Numbered from the stretch's first letter, positions 1 through 9,506 are shown. The stretch is DNA of 64,000 nt from Pelagicoccus sp. SDUM812002 (GCF_031127835.1 NZ_JARXHX010000020.1:20549-84548); one strand, 5' to 3'. Notes: generated from the sequence alone by a model not told the origin. Numbers and translations: made by a program.

Positions 1-2
1 AT

Positions 3-1658
3 GCCGGACTCGGCATCAGCCATACGCGCTGGGCAACCCACGGTGGAGTAACCGAACCCAACACTCACCCTCACAGCTCCTGGAATGGGCTCATCCACCT
101 CGTGCACAACGGGGTCATTGAAAACTATGAACAGCTGAAAACCACGCTAGCTTCTAAAGGCGTACGTTTTAGCAATGAAACCGACTCCGAAGTCCTTTCC
201 AACCTGATCGCTTACAACTTGGAAACCTTGAAAGAAGGAATCTCGGAGAAAAGTGTGTACAAAGCGATCCGCACCAGCCTCGCGGCAGTCGAAGGGACCT
301 ACGGCTTAGCTATAATCTGTTCGAAACTTCCCGGTGTACTTTTCGGAGCTCGCAAAGGAAGCCCACTCATCCTCGGCGTGGGCAAAAACGAGATGATGCT
401 CGCCAGCGACGCCAGCGCTATCCGAGCCCGCACGCGAGAGGTCGTCTATCTCGACGACAACCAAATCGTCACCATGACGGAGGACAAGTTCAACATAACC
501 ACCATGGAAGAGGCGGCGGTCGTCCCAGAGATCAGCACAATTTCCTGGAAGGACGAAGATGCAGAGTTGGGCAATTTCGCCCACTACATGCTCAAGGAAA
601 TTCATGACCAACCAAGCGCGCTAGAAAACGCATTCCGAGGGCGCCTCGACCTGACTGAAGGTACCTGCAAGTTTGGTGGGCTAAATCTTTCCCGCCAAGA
701 CATCCGTCACATCGACCGTATTCTCATCGTAGCCTGCGGCACAGCATGGCACTCCGGATTAGTTGGAGAGTATTTGATCGAACGCTATGCCCGAATTCCC
801 GTGGAAGTGGAATATGCTAGCGAATTTCGCTACCGGAATGCGCCTATGGACAAGAACACCTTGGTCATAGTGATTAGTCAAAGCGGTGAAACCATCGACA
901 CGTTGGAGGCGCAGCGCGAGGCCCAACGCAAAGGCTACCACGTGATCGGTATAATAAACAATGTCGGCTCTACCATCGCGCGAGAAAACGATGGAGGAAT
1001 TTACCAGCACTCCGGACCTGAGATTGGGGTAGCTTCAACCAAGGCGTTCACTTCCCAAGTCCTCATCCTCTCCATGCTCTCTTGCTATCTAGGACGTACA
1101 CGTGACCTTTCCTATGCGGAAGGTTGCAAGATGGTGAAGGCAGTTCAGGAGCTCCCCGCCCTCGTCAAGCAAACCCTGTCGCTTGCTGACTCCCTCAAAG
1201 CGGTCGCTAAGGACTTCGCTAAATATCAGGACTTCCTATTCCTCGGCCGATTGGAAATGTTTCCCATAGCTCTGGAGGGCGCCCTGAAGCTCAAGGAAAT
1301 CAGCTACATCCACGCGGAGGGCTATCCCGCAGCAGAAATGAAGCACGGCCCGATCGCCCTCATTTCCGAAGATTGCCCGAGCGTAGTGATCGTGCCAGAC
1401 GACGAGACCTTGAGGAAGAATCTTTCCAGCGTCCAGGAAGTCCGCGCCAGAAAAGGTAAGGTTATCATCATAACGGACTCGCACGAGATCCCCTCCTCGC
1501 TTGCCGATGAGATTATTATCGTACCCAAGGCCCACAATTGCGTCCTGCCAATTTTGATGACTATTCCACTGCAGCTCCTCAGCTACTACATCGCGGTTGA
1601 GCTCGGCAAGGACGTGGACAAGCCACGTAACCTCGCGAAAAGCGTTACAGTCGAGTAA
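3..1658 (+). CDS. glmS: Glutamine--fructose-6-phosphate aminotransferase (isomerizing), 5' end outside window
   Basis: Makes glucosamine-6-phosphate from fructose-6-phosphate and glutamine, the first step of UDP-GlcNAc synthesis for peptidoglycan and LPS; cytosolic. The frame is open from base 3 and reads straight into the class II glutaminase domain (GISHTRWATHGG), so the catalytic N-terminal Cys and about 70 residues lie upstream of the window. An internal Met at 102 is not the start. Two SIS sugar-isomerase domains follow (VISQSGETIDT and the ALEGALKLKEISYIHAEGY region), and the protein ends in the family tail KPRNLAKSVTVE. It converges on the rfb operon terminator. Identity is secure; only the true start is unseen. 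Confidence 0.96.
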   Translation, partial: AGLGISHTRWATHGGVTEPNTHPHSSWNGLIHLVHNGVIENYEQLKTTLASKGVRFSNETDSEVLSNLIAYNLETLKEGISEKSVYKAIRTSLAAVEGTYGLAIICSKLPGVLFGARKGSPLILGVGKNEMMLASDASAIRARTREVVYLDDNQIVTMTEDKFNITTMEEAAVVPEISTISWKDEDAELGNFAHYMLKEIHDQPSALENAFRGRLDLTEGTCKFGGLNLSRQDIRHIDRILIVACGTAWHSGLVGEYLIERYARIPVEVEYASEFRYRNAPMDKNTLVIVISQSGETIDTLEAQREAQRKGYHVIGIINNVGSTIARENDGGIYQHSGPEIGVASTKAFTSQVLILSMLSCYLGRTRDLSYAEGCKMVKAVQELPALVKQTLSLADSLKAVAKDFAKYQDFLFLGRLEMFPIALEGALKLKEISYIHAEGYPAAEMKHGPIALISEDCPSVVIVPDDETLRKNLSSVQEVRARKGKVIIITDSHEIPSSLADEIIIVPKAHNCVLPILMTIPLQLLSYYIAVELGKDVDKPRNLAKSVTVE

Positions 1659-1696
1659 AGGCACAGAACAGACCTCTCCGTGCGGCGATTGAGAAT

Positions 1697-1726
1697 AAAA
1701 AAGAGGCAGGACAATTGTCCTACCTC
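1697..1726 (-). terminator. Rho-independent terminator of the rfb operon
   Basis: Ten-base stem (1703-1712 with 1717-1726, one mismatch) with a 4-base AATT loop. Read on the minus strand it is followed by a run of six T, and it lies just past the rfbA stop. It may also end glmS transcripts from the other side. Confidence 0.75.
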
Positions 1727-1762
1727 CCACGATCGTTCGTGCTTTTCAGCTTGAGAAAGCAG

Positions 1763-2641
1763 CTACTTGATTAAGTGCCTCAAATAGGTCGCGTAACTCG
1801 TCTTGCCCAAGAATTGGATACGCTCCTCTAATTGCTCGCGGGTGAGCCAACCCTTCTCATAGCCGATCCCTTCAAGGCACGCCATCTTAAGCCCTTGCCG
1901 CTCTTCGATCACCTGAACGAACTGGCCGGCCTCCATGAGGTTCTTATGCGTCCCGGTATCCAGCCAAGCGGTACCGCGGCCGAGCAGTTCCACATTCAAG
2001 GCACCCTTTTCCAGATAGATGCGATTCAGGTCGGTGATCTCCAATTCGCCTCTCGGCGAAGGTTTCACCTGCTTCGCGTACTCGACTACCTTCTCGTCGT
2101 AAAAGTACAGGCCAGGCACAGCGTAGTTGGACTTCGGTTCCGTTGGCTTCTCCTCGATGGAGATGACCTTTCCGTCAGGCGCAAACTCCACAACGCCATA
2201 AGCCGTCGGATTCGCCACGTTGTATCCAAAAATAGTAGACCCCTCCGCGCGAGCGTCCGCATTCTTGAGCGTACGCACCAACTCATGCCCGAAAAAGAGA
2301 TTGTCTCCCAACACGAGGGCTGCCGGGGCTCCGTCCAGGAATTCCTCCCCGATCAGGAAGGCCTGCGCGAGGCCGTCGGGACTGGGCTGGACCTCGTAGC
2401 TGAAATTGACCCCGAAAGCGGACCCGTCGCCGAGCAAGCGCTCGAACAGCGGCGTGTCCTGCGGGGTGGAAATGATCAGGATATCCTTGATTCCCGCCAA
2501 CATCAGGAGGGACACAGGATAGTAGATCATCGGCTTGTCGTAGATCGGCATCAGCTGCTTGGATACGGCGATCGTGCAAGGATAAAGGCGGGTTCCGGAA
2601 CCGCCCGCGAGGACGATCCCTTTTCTTGGTTTGGAAGACAT
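1763..2641 (-). CDS. rfbA: Glucose-1-phosphate thymidylyltransferase
   Basis: Joins dTTP and glucose-1-phosphate to give dTDP-glucose, the entry step to dTDP-rhamnose and related sugars; cytosolic. The 292 residues match the usual family length (about 290). The nucleotide-binding motif [14 protein letters not shown] is near the N-terminus, followed by [25 protein letters not shown] and the EEKP sugar-binding motif. It is the last gene of a leftward operon, 21 bp after rfbB, with a terminator 37 bp beyond its stop. The dTDP-sugar made here probably feeds surface polysaccharide, given the export gene upstream. Confidence 0.95.
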   Translation of the reverse strand: MSSKPRKGIVLAGGSGTRLYPCTIAVSKQLMPIYDKPMIYYPVSLLMLAGIKDILIISTPQDTPLFERLLGDGSAFGVNFSYEVQPSPDGLAQAFLIGEEFLDGAPAALVLGDNLFFGHELVRTLKNADARAEGSTIFGYNVANPTAYGVVEFAPDGKVISIEEKPTEPKSNYAVPGLYFYDEKVVEYAKQVKPSPRGELEITDLNRIYLEKGALNVELLGRGTAWLDTGTHKNLMEAGQFVQVIEERQGLKMACLEGIGYEKGWLTREQLEERIQFLGKTSYATYLRHLIK

Positions 2642-2662
2642 AATAATCTAGGCTCGAGAGAA

Positions 2663-3769
2663 TCAGCTGTTTCCTAGGCGCTCGCGGGCGTACTTCCTTT
2701 CGGCGATGTCGCGGCACCAGTCCTGGTTGTCCAAGTACCACTGCACCGTCTTGCGGATTCCGCTGTCGAACGTCTCGGCGGGAACCCAGCCGCACTCCTT
2801 CTCGCTGCGCTCGCAGTTGATGGCGTAGCGGCGGTCGTGCCCAGGACGGTCCTTCACGTAAGCGATCAGGTCCTCGTACTTCTCGATACCTGCCGCTTGG
2901 GCGTTGCGGTTCTCCGACACGGGCGCCAGCTCGTCGAGCAAGGCGCAGATACGCTTCACGATCTGGATGTTCTCCATTTCGCTGCGACCGCCGATGCAAT
3001 AGGTTTCGCCTAGAGCTCCCTTCTCCAAGGCCGCTAGGATCCCCGTGCAATGGTCCTCAACGAACAGCCAGTCGCGGATCTGCTTGCCGTCGCCGTAGAT
3101 CGGCAGCGGCTTCGCCTCGAGGGCGTTAAGGGTGACCAAGGGGATCAGCTTTTCGGGGAACTGGAAGGGACCGTAGTTGTTGGAGCAGTTCGTGGTGACG
3201 ACCGGCATCCCGTAGGTGTGGTAGTAGGCTCGCACGAGGAAGTCGCTGGAGGCCTTGGAGGCCGAATAGGGACTGTTGGGAGCGTAAGGGGTCGTCTCGC
3301 AGAAGGCTGGGTCGTTCAGGCCGAGCGTGCCGAACACCTCGTCGGTGGAAACGTGAAGGAAGCGGAAAGACTCCTTCGCCTCTCCTTGCAAAGTCGCCCA
3401 ACGGCGACGAGCCGCCTCGAGCATGCGAAGGGTGCCCGTCACGTTGGTTTCGACGAAGGGCTCCGGCGTGTCGATGGAACGGTCCACGTGGCTCTCCGCC
3501 GCGAAGTGCACGATGGCGCTGACGCCGTGCTCCTCGATGAGCGAGCTGGTCGTATCCTGGTCCATGATACTGGAATGGGAGAAGACGTAGGCTTCGGACG
3601 ATTCGAGGTCGCTGAGGTTGGCCGGGTTGCCCGCGTAGGTCAGCGAGTCGACGTTCACGACACGGTCAAAGCCCTTGGCCTTGAGCAGCTTCGCGTCGTC
3701 GCGAAGCAGGACGCGTATGAAGTTGGAGCCGATAAAGCCGCAGCCACCGGTTACGAGGATAGAGTTCAT
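2663..3769 (-). CDS. rfbB: dTDP-glucose 4,6-dehydratase
   Basis: Converts dTDP-glucose to dTDP-4-keto-6-deoxyglucose using bound NAD+. This is an extended short-chain dehydrogenase of 368 residues. The Rossmann motif TGGCGFIGSNF is at residues 7-17, the S/T catalytic region is STDEVFG, and the YSASK motif supplies the catalytic Tyr and Lys; SNNYGPFQFPEKLIPL is the substrate-binding signature of the subfamily. It sits between the epimerase/reductase-like gene (104 bp upstream) and rfbA (21 bp downstream), all on the minus strand. The assignment is secure. Confidence 0.95.
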   Translation of the reverse strand: MNSILVTGGCGFIGSNFIRVLLRDDAKLLKAKGFDRVVNVDSLTYAGNPANLSDLESSEAYVFSHSSIMDQDTTSSLIEEHGVSAIVHFAAESHVDRSIDTPEPFVETNVTGTLRMLEAARRRWATLQGEAKESFRFLHVSTDEVFGTLGLNDPAFCETTPYAPNSPYSASKASSDFLVRAYYHTYGMPVVTTNCSNNYGPFQFPEKLIPLVTLNALEAKPLPIYGDGKQIRDWLFVEDHCTGILAALEKGALGETYCIGGRSEMENIQIVKRICALLDELAPVSENRNAQAAGIEKYEDLIAYVKDRPGHDRRYAINCERSEKECGWVPAETFDSGIRKTVQWYLDNQDWCRDIAERKYARERLGNS

Positions 3770-3873
3770 AGGAGAGAATTTTCGACCGCGAAGGCAGCGG
3801 CATCGGGCGAGCCGTCGCCTGGGTCAGTTTCGGATGTTTTGAGCGAGTTAAATAGAGTCTGGCTGCCCGAGGG

Positions 3874-4794
3874 CTAGGCTTTCCGCCAGTTCCTGAGCGA
3901 CCATTCGAGAGCTTCTTCGACAGGACGCATGACGACGCCAGCGTCGCGAAGCTTGCTGTCGTTCAAGACGCAGTTCGAGCGGGGCGTCTTGGCAGCCTTC
4001 GACATGAAATCCGCTTCATCCTCGAAGAACTGGAACTCCTTGCCGTTCACGCCGGACTTCTTGATGAGGTCCACGACCTGCGAGGTCTCGACCGCGCCAG
4101 GATTGGTGACGTTGTAGATCCCGAACGGGACCTCCTTCTCCACGCACTCGTAGCACGCATTCACGAAATCCTCCAACTGGCTGAGGGAGTTGGTCGCCTG
4201 CAAGAGCGTCGCGTAGGTCTGGACCTTGGTGAGGTAGTTGCGAGGGTTGTCGATGTGGTTGAAAGGTATCCGCAACCTCCATACGTAACCTTCGGGGGAC
4301 GACTCGTGCTCCCACGAGGGCCACTCGCCTTCTCCGCGGGCCGCTTCGCGGTAGCCGAGGACTTCTTCTCCCAGAGCCTTGGTCCCGCTGTAGAACGAAC
4401 AAGGCGGCCTGCGGAAGGAAAAGTTCGGCGCGTCGCTTTCGAGCCAGCCACCGCCGCCCGGGCGCTCGCCTCCGAAGATGCATCCGCTCGAAACGTGGCC
4501 CCAACCGATTGAAAGGTCGGAGCAGACCTCACGTATCAAGCCTGGCAATACGGCGTTGCCGTCTAGGCAGTTGCCCTTGTCCAGCTCGCAGGCGTCCACG
4601 TTGGGCTTGCCGGTGTAGCCCGCGCAGTTGACGAGGAAGGTCGCTCCCATTCCCTCGAGGGAATCGGCAAAGGCCTTTTGGGACCCATTAGCGATCTGCC
4701 GACCGCTAAGCGCTTCGAACGCGACGCCCTTGCCCTCGAGCAGTTGACGGAATGCAGTGCCGACATAGCCGGTGGAACCGATGAGTGCTATCAT
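3874..4794 (-). CDS. NRS/ER-like nucleotide-sugar 3,5-epimerase/4-reductase (or RfbD-type reductase)
   Basis: An SDR-fold enzyme of 306 residues that should finish deoxysugar synthesis after rfbB. GSTGYVG (residues 6-12) binds NAD(P), and Y135 and K139 form the YxxxK pair. Ordinary RfbD is a 4-reductase only, but the landmarks here (NCAGYTGKPNVDACE, SSGCIF with Cys105, NPRNYLTK, YNVTNPGAVE, PRSNCVLND) follow the bifunctional epimerase/reductase known from plants and animals (C-terminal half of RHM, NRS/ER). In that enzyme a Cys in the same GCIF motif and the YxxxK Lys serve the epimerase step. No rfbC is present in the operon, which fits a bifunctional enzyme. Sequence resemblance is from recall, not an alignment run. 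Confidence 0.75.
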   Translation of the reverse strand: MIALIGSTGYVGTAFRQLLEGKGVAFEALSGRQIANGSQKAFADSLEGMGATFLVNCAGYTGKPNVDACELDKGNCLDGNAVLPGLIREVCSDLSIGWGHVSSGCIFGGERPGGGGWLESDAPNFSFRRPPCSFYSGTKALGEEVLGYREAARGEGEWPSWEHESSPEGYVWRLRIPFNHIDNPRNYLTKVQTYATLLQATNSLSQLEDFVNACYECVEKEVPFGIYNVTNPGAVETSQVVDLIKKSGVNGKEFQFFEDEADFMSKAAKTPRSNCVLNDSKLRDAGVVMRPVEEALEWSLRNWRKA

Positions 4795-4831
4795 GAGTAT
4801 ATTGCAAAAGTTATGAGATAATCCAACGGGC

Positions 4832-5449
4832 CTACCAGACCCTCTGAGGAACGGACACTATATCGTAGGATTCCAGTACAAAAGCGCCGTCTTTTTTACC
4901 ATCTATAACTGCAGCCAAATCCAATTCGAAATGCTGATACTTTTCACCCTTTCGTCGAATAACCACTACCGACTTCATCTTGCCAGTCGTCTTATCGATC
5001 CCCCCTGCAGCTATGATCGCCTCCAACACCGAGAGCTGGCGGAAGGACTCAATGATCCCCGGGTTTCGAACCTCCCCTTCCAAATAGTAAGTGAAATGCG
5101 ATTCGAGAACCACAACCATCACCTCATTCGAAACGAGCTGATTCTCAAATTTTTTGGATAACTCGCTTTCCAGTTCGCTGGGAGTTTTACCCGCAGCTAG
5201 AACTTCGCCAATAATTGGAGCTGAGATGACTCCATCTCGGCGGATTTGAAGTTGCGTATCTAACTCAGGTGCACCGGGAAAACTAATCCGCAACATATCT
5301 TCAGCTTGCAGGATGAATTTCTCGTTCGATACCTGAGCAGATAGTCCTACCAGCGGGAGGAAACAAGCAACCAACAGCAGAAATAAACGTAGGAACACGT
5401 TAGATCCGGATCCAAGTGAATTCGTAGCAGAGAAGGATTTATTTTTCAT
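4832..5449 (-). CDS. Polysaccharide biosynthesis/export (Wza-type) periplasmic protein
   Basis: First gene of the leftward rfb operon, 37 bp before the epimerase/reductase gene. The start at 5449 is preferred because it begins directly before a hydrophobic secretion signal (about residues 18-38, ending ...LVGLSAQ); the reading frame extends 14 codons further upstream. After the signal comes a polysaccharide-export domain (LQAEDMLRISFPGAPELD, then the GVISAPIIGEV strand) and a SLBB-like region (YYLEGEVRNPG, VLEAIIAAGGI). At about 205 residues it is short, lacking the long C-terminal repeats and helix of E. coli Wza, like the small export proteins of many non-enteric bacteria. Its probable role is the periplasmic or outer-membrane channel for exopolysaccharide. 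Confidence 0.82.
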   Translation of the reverse strand: MKNKSFSATNSLGSGSNVFLRLFLLLVACFLPLVGLSAQVSNEKFILQAEDMLRISFPGAPELDTQLQIRRDGVISAPIIGEVLAAGKTPSELESELSKKFENQLVSNEVMVVVLESHFTYYLEGEVRNPGIIESFRQLSVLEAIIAAGGIDKTTGKMKSVVVIRRKGEKYQHFELDLAAVIDGKKDGAFVLESYDIVSVPQRVW

Positions 5450-5666
5450 ATTATTTTCAGGCGAGTCGCTTAGGCAACGGCGCAATCCCACCCGACTTAA
5501 ATGACCGCATCAAGCAGAAAGCCACTAGGCGAGACCTTGCAGACAAACTATAGCCGGAAACAGATCATCCATGACCACGTAATACCCCTATCTGCCCATC
5601 GAATCATCGGGGCAGCAAGCGGCACGAACATTCTCTCACCAGAAGCCAAGGAAAGGGTTAACAAAC

Positions 5667-5697
5667 AAAAGCCCCGAAGACTAGTGTCCTCGGGGCT
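5667..5697 (-). terminator. Rho-independent terminator after tkt
   Basis: Thirteen-base stem with one mismatch (5669-5681 with 5685-5697) and a 3-base loop, followed by TTTTGTTTGTT on the minus strand; 27 bp beyond the tkt stop. It separates tkt from the rfb operon. Confidence 0.8.
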
Positions 5698-5723
5698 TCG
5701 AAATCTGAGAATTCCGTGAAGTT

Positions 5724-7697
5724 CTACTTGGCAGTCGCGACGATGTTCGCAGCTGTCATGCCGAGAATCTCCATGACAGTGTCTCCCGGAGCGCTGATAC
5801 CGAAGCGATCAATACCAATGACCTTGCCTTCTGTACCTACATACTTGTACCAGAGACCAGAAACACCCGCTTCAATCGCGATGCGCTTGGCACAAGCTTT
5901 CGGGAGGACAGATTCTTTGTAATCGTCACTCTGACCATCGAAACGAAGCATCGACGGCATGGAAACCACACGCGTGCCCCCTCCCATTTCCTCGGCCGCC
6001 TTGATCGCGTGCTGAAGTTCGGAACCCGTGGCTATGAGAATCGTCTCGAGCCCAGCGGTCTCCTTTTTGATAACATAACCTCCCTTGAGAACACCCTTAC
6101 GACGTTCCTCAGCGGATGCCGTTGTGATGTTTGGAATGTTCTGTCGCGTTAGGGAAAGCATGGTCGGACCGTCGAGCCGCTCCATCGCTGCCACGAACGC
6201 GCCAGCGGTTTCCTCCGCGTCACCTGGACGAATCACGTCCAGGTTCGGAATCACGCGAAGACCAGACACCGTTTCAACCGGCTGGTGAGTGGGGCCATCC
6301 TCGCCCACACCTACAGAATCGTGCGTAAAGATGTAGATAGTCGGCAGTCCAGCAAGGGCAGCCAAGCGAATCGAGGGACGACAGTAATCGGCAAAGACCA
6401 TGAAAGTAGCACCGGAAGCACGGAAAATTCCGTCGTAGGCGATACCATTCATCAAAGCGCCCATCGCGTGCTCGCGAATACCGAAGAGTAGGTTACGGCC
6501 TGTTTCGCTGCCTGGCAGGAAGTCGCCGCCATCCTTGATGTAGTTCTTCGTAGAACCGTGAAGATCAGCCGAACCGGAAATAAGCTCTGGTCGAGCCTTC
6601 GCGATCGGTTGCAAAACAGATGAGCCCGAAGCACGAGTCGCTGCCTTGGTATCATCGGCGGTCACCGGGATCGCAGCAAAAAGCTCATCCACGTCAATCG
6701 GAGCCGCAGCACCCGTTTCTAGCTGAGAGGCTAGCTCTGCGTTAGCAGACTTCCACGCGTTATAGGTTTCGAGCCAAGCTTCATAAGCGGTTACCCGCTC
6801 CGCCTTTTTGGTGGCGAAAAACTCCCGAACCTCTTCCGAGACGAAGAATGTCTCTTCGGGAAGCCCAAGCCCCTTTCGAGCTGCCGCGGCAAACTTGGCG
6901 CCACCTTCGCCATGTCCGGCACTGGTACCTGCCACTTCTGGAATCCCGCGCCCGATTTCCGTTTTGCAGATAATGAGCTGAGGTTTGCCAGTCGCCGCCT
7001 TTGCCGTGGCATAAGCATCAGAAATCGCTTCGAAATCGTGCCCGTCGATGGTCACCACGTTCCACCCAATGGCTTCGTAGCGAGCCGCTGCATCTTCGCT
7101 TTGCGTCTTCTCGGCCATGGCGTCGAGCGTGACGTCGTTCGAATCATAGAAAAGGATGAGGTTATCGAGCTTGAGGTGACCGGCGAGAGCGGAAGCTTCT
7201 TGCGCGACCCCTTCCTGCAAGCAGCCGTCGCCAGCGAGAACCACGATGTGGTTGTCGATGATCTTGTGTTCGGCTGTATTGTACTTGGCAGCGGCCATCT
7301 TACCAGAGATCGCAAAGCCAACACCGTTGCCTACTCCTTGACCGAGAGGGCCAGTGGTACATTCCACGCCCGGAGTTTCCTTGAACTCGGGGTGGCCCGG
7401 AGTCTTGGAGTGCAGCTGGCGGAAGTTCTTCAATTCCTCGAGCGGAAGATCGAATCCTGCGAGGTGAAGCCAGCTGTAAACGAACATGCTACCGTGTCCT
7501 GCCGATAGGATGAAACGGTCGCGATTCACCCAGCGAGGTTGGTCAGGGTTGATGCTCAACGCATCGCCGAATAGGACGGAGCCGATTTCAGCGGCGCCGA
7601 GCGGAAGACCAAGGTGGCCTGAGGAACAGGCATGCACCGCATCGATAGCGAGTCCACGCGCTTGAGTAGCGGCTTTCTGGAGGAGTTCTTTGTTCAT
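5724..7697 (-). CDS. tkt: Transketolase
   Basis: Thiamine-diphosphate enzyme of the non-oxidative pentose phosphate pathway, moving two-carbon units between ketoses and aldoses in the cytosol. The 657 residues are the normal length. The N-terminal domain has the cofactor-phosphate motif GDGCLQEGV...DSND, preceded by [16 protein letters not shown]; the pyrimidine domain has [15 protein letters not shown] with the catalytic Glu, then [17 protein letters not shown]; the C-terminal domain starts near LIATGSE. It is monocistronic, with its own terminator downstream and a long upstream gap. Confidence 0.96.
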   Translation of the reverse strand: MNKELLQKAATQARGLAIDAVHACSSGHLGLPLGAAEIGSVLFGDALSINPDQPRWVNRDRFILSAGHGSMFVYSWLHLAGFDLPLEELKNFRQLHSKTPGHPEFKETPGVECTTGPLGQGVGNGVGFAISGKMAAAKYNTAEHKIIDNHIVVLAGDGCLQEGVAQEASALAGHLKLDNLILFYDSNDVTLDAMAEKTQSEDAAARYEAIGWNVVTIDGHDFEAISDAYATAKAATGKPQLIICKTEIGRGIPEVAGTSAGHGEGGAKFAAAARKGLGLPEETFFVSEEVREFFATKKAERVTAYEAWLETYNAWKSANAELASQLETGAAAPIDVDELFAAIPVTADDTKAATRASGSSVLQPIAKARPELISGSADLHGSTKNYIKDGGDFLPGSETGRNLLFGIREHAMGALMNGIAYDGIFRASGATFMVFADYCRPSIRLAALAGLPTIYIFTHDSVGVGEDGPTHQPVETVSGLRVIPNLDVIRPGDAEETAGAFVAAMERLDGPTMLSLTRQNIPNITTASAEERRKGVLKGGYVIKKETAGLETILIATGSELQHAIKAAEEMGGGTRVVSMPSMLRFDGQSDDYKESVLPKACAKRIAIEAGVSGLWYKYVGTEGKVIGIDRFGISAPGDTVMEILGMTAANIVATAK

Positions 7698-7971
7698 AGA
7701 TCGTTCTAGGGTGAATCTTATTGAAATTCGAAAGGGCTAGAGCATCACCGCACCCGCAAGGGTTTCAAGTCTCAAGGAGGCAAAGATCCTAAACCGTTGC
7801 GCTAAAATGAGACGAAGACCCAAATCAATGAAGCATCCTCAATAGAAACCCGAATACAGCTAATAGATCAGGTAAAACCGAGCTTCATTCCCACGCTCGC
7901 GAAGCAAGATCCATTTCCCGCGGTAGCGGGCTCGAGGCTAGAACAGAATTTTGCTCCCACTGTCCACTTAC
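7698..7971. other. Intergenic region upstream of tkt
   Basis: About 270 bases between the tkt start and the rplS terminator (333 to the rplS stop). I see no open frame with coding character, RNA gene or clear repeat. It presumably holds the tkt promoter and leader, but no convincing -10/-35 pair was found. Confidence 0.5.
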
Positions 7972-8002
7972 AAAAAAGCCGCCTTCCAATTACGGAGGCG
8001 GC
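7972..8002 (-). terminator. Rho-independent terminator after rplS
   Basis: Stem of nine pairs (7978-7986 with 7994-8002) followed by six T on the minus strand; 30 bp past the rplS stop. Confidence 0.82.
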
Positions 8003-8031
8003 TCTTCAAAAGCGTGTAGAATAGCAGAGGA

Positions 8032-8397
8032 TTAGTGGTTGCCCTTGGCAAGACGCTTTTCCTTGACCTGCATTGCCTTCTTACCGACGAGATCACGCAG
8101 GTAGTACATGCGAGCACGCATCGTCTTGGATTCCTTGTCGACTTCGATCTTGGAGACCAATGGGCTGTGAACGGGGAACACCTTTTCAACGCCTTCACCG
8201 TAAGAGATGCGACGAACCGTAAAGGTGCGGTTGATGCCGGATCCTTTGAGAGCGATTACGATACCAGCGAAAATCTGGATACGCTCCTTACCACCTTCGA
8301 CTACGCGGGTGTGGACCTTGACGCCATCGCCTACCTTGAAGGGAGTGACATCTGCTTTTAGGTGCTCTTTTGTTACTTCGTTTACTGCTGCGTTCAT
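8032..8397 (-). CDS. rplS: 50S ribosomal protein L19
   Basis: Large-subunit protein at the 30S-50S interface. The 121 residues match the family. Typical landmarks are FKVGDGVKVHTRVVEG, RIQIFAGIVIALKGSGIN, TFTVRRISYGEGVEKVFP and the basic tail. Its ATG overlaps the trmD stop by 4 bases, so the two are translationally coupled. A strong terminator follows. Confidence 0.97.
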   Translation of the reverse strand: MNAAVNEVTKEHLKADVTPFKVGDGVKVHTRVVEGGKERIQIFAGIVIALKGSGINRTFTVRRISYGEGVEKVFPVHSPLVSKIEVDKESKTMRARMYYLRDLVGKKAMQVKEKRLAKGNH

Positions 8398-9071
8398 GGT
8401 GAATCCTCTAATAAATCTGGTCTGCGATTGCGCGTTCTTTCTTCTCTCTCACGCTGCCGCCATTTCTCGATTTCTGCATGGTTTCCCGAGAGCAGAACCT
8501 CTGGAATTGGCATGTTTCGAAACACCGCTGGGCGCGTGAATTGTGGAAAGTCGAGCAAGTTGTCTTGGAAGCTTTCGTTAGTCAATGACTTTTCTTCCCC
8601 TAAAAATCCGGGCAAAAAGCGGCTCAAACAGTCGATCAAAACCGCTGCGGCAAGAGTCCCATTCGTCAACACGTAGTCCCCGATGCTAACCTCTTGGTCT
8701 ATCAAATTTTCACGCACGCGATCATCGATTCCTTCGTAGTGCCCGCTCACCAAAAGCAGTCTCTCCTTCTTGGCTAAGTCGCGAGCAAGCTCTGGCGTGA
8801 GCGGGTCCCCGTCCGGCGCCAAGTAAATGCGGTGGGTTCGGGGAGTCTGGATTTCCTCGATCGCGTCAAAAAGCGGCTCTGGCATCAGGACCATGCCAGC
8901 ACCACCTCCGAAAGGGCGATCATCGACTTGATTGTGCTTGCCCTTCGACCAATCGCGAAGGTTGTGCACCTCGACGTCGAGAACCCCACGCTTCACCCCG
9001 CGACCCATCATGCTCTCGGAAAGGAAACCATCCAGCATCTGGGGAAACAGGGTTAAAACATCGATCTTCAT
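8394..9071 (-). CDS. trmD: tRNA (guanine-N1-)-methyltransferase
   Basis: Methylates G37 of tRNAs with SAM to prevent frameshifting. It is a SPOUT-fold enzyme of 225 residues. The N-terminus MKIDVLTLFPQMLDGFL and DDRPFGGGAGMVLMPEPL are family signatures; the knot region is LLLVSGHYEGIDDRVRENLID followed by SIGDYVLTNGTLAA. It overlaps rplS by 4 bases. Upstream, a terminator separates it from rpsP and rimM is missing, so it probably has its own promoter; an AT-rich stretch near 9107-9120 is a candidate -10 region. Confidence 0.96.
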   Translation of the reverse strand: MKIDVLTLFPQMLDGFLSESMMGRGVKRGVLDVEVHNLRDWSKGKHNQVDDRPFGGGAGMVLMPEPLFDAIEEIQTPRTHRIYLAPDGDPLTPELARDLAKKERLLLVSGHYEGIDDRVRENLIDQEVSIGDYVLTNGTLAAAVLIDCLSRFLPGFLGEEKSLTNESFQDNLLDFPQFTRPAVFRNMPIPEVLLSGNHAEIEKWRQREREERTRNRRPDLLEDSP

Positions 9072-9173
9072 GGGAAAGGTTATCAGTGAGCGAATACGTC
9101 GCTTCTATATAATAATGTAGCGGCCGGGCTCTGCCTCCTATCTCAGGAAGCAAACTACCCTCAGAAATAAACA

Positions 9174-9202
9174 AACCCGGCGTTTTCAGAGAAAGCCGGG
9201 TT
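9174..9202 (-). terminator. Terminator between rpsP and trmD
   Basis: Perfect 8-bp stem (9174-9181 with 9195-9202) with a 13-base loop, followed by a T-rich stretch on the minus strand. It lies inside what is usually one operon, so it should end or attenuate rpsP transcripts. Confidence 0.65.
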
Positions 9203-9236
9203 CGGAAAGTGTGACTAAAGGGACCTGCCCTCTGCC

Positions 9237-9506
9237 TTACGCTTCAGCAGTCGCTGCCTGCTCTTTGCGAGCACGCTTGATGAGCGAATTTGAAGTATCG
9301 GTCGGCTGGGCGCCCACGGACATCCAATACTCCGCACGCTCTACGTTGAGCTCGAGCTGCTTAGCTGCGTCTTTTTGCTTCGGCAGGTAAGTACCGAGCT
9401 TTTCAACGAAGCGTCCATCGCGGCGTCCGCGTGCTTCCGCTACCACTACTCGGTAGACTGGTTCGTGTGTTGCGCCTGCGCGTTGAAGTTTGATCTTAAG
9501 TGCCAT
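9237..9506 (-). CDS. rpsP: 30S ribosomal protein S16
   Basis: Small-subunit assembly protein of 89 residues, normal size. Signatures are ALKIKLQRAGATHEPVYRVVV, ARGRRDGRFVEKLGTY and AEYWMSVGAQPTDT. A good Shine-Dalgarno sequence (AGGAG, 8 bases before the ATG) fixes the start. It is divergent from ychF, and a terminator follows directly, before trmD. Confidence 0.97.
   Translation of the reverse strand: MALKIKLQRAGATHEPVYRVVVAEARGRRDGRFVEKLGTYLPKQKDAAKQLELNVERAEYWMSVGAQPTDTSNSLIKRARKEQAATAEA

Noticed and set aside
2283..3050. 255-codon frame on the minus strand across the rfbA-rfbB junction
   Set aside because: Out of frame with both real genes; Arg-rich sequence of a GC-skewed shadow.
3050..3877. 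Long open frame antisense to rfbB, 275 codons
   Set aside because: It lies fully opposite a certain gene and has the Val/Gly/Arg-rich composition of a reverse-strand shadow.
4931..5161. 76-codon plus-strand frame opposite the export protein
   Set aside because: Antisense to a gene with clear signal peptide and export domain.
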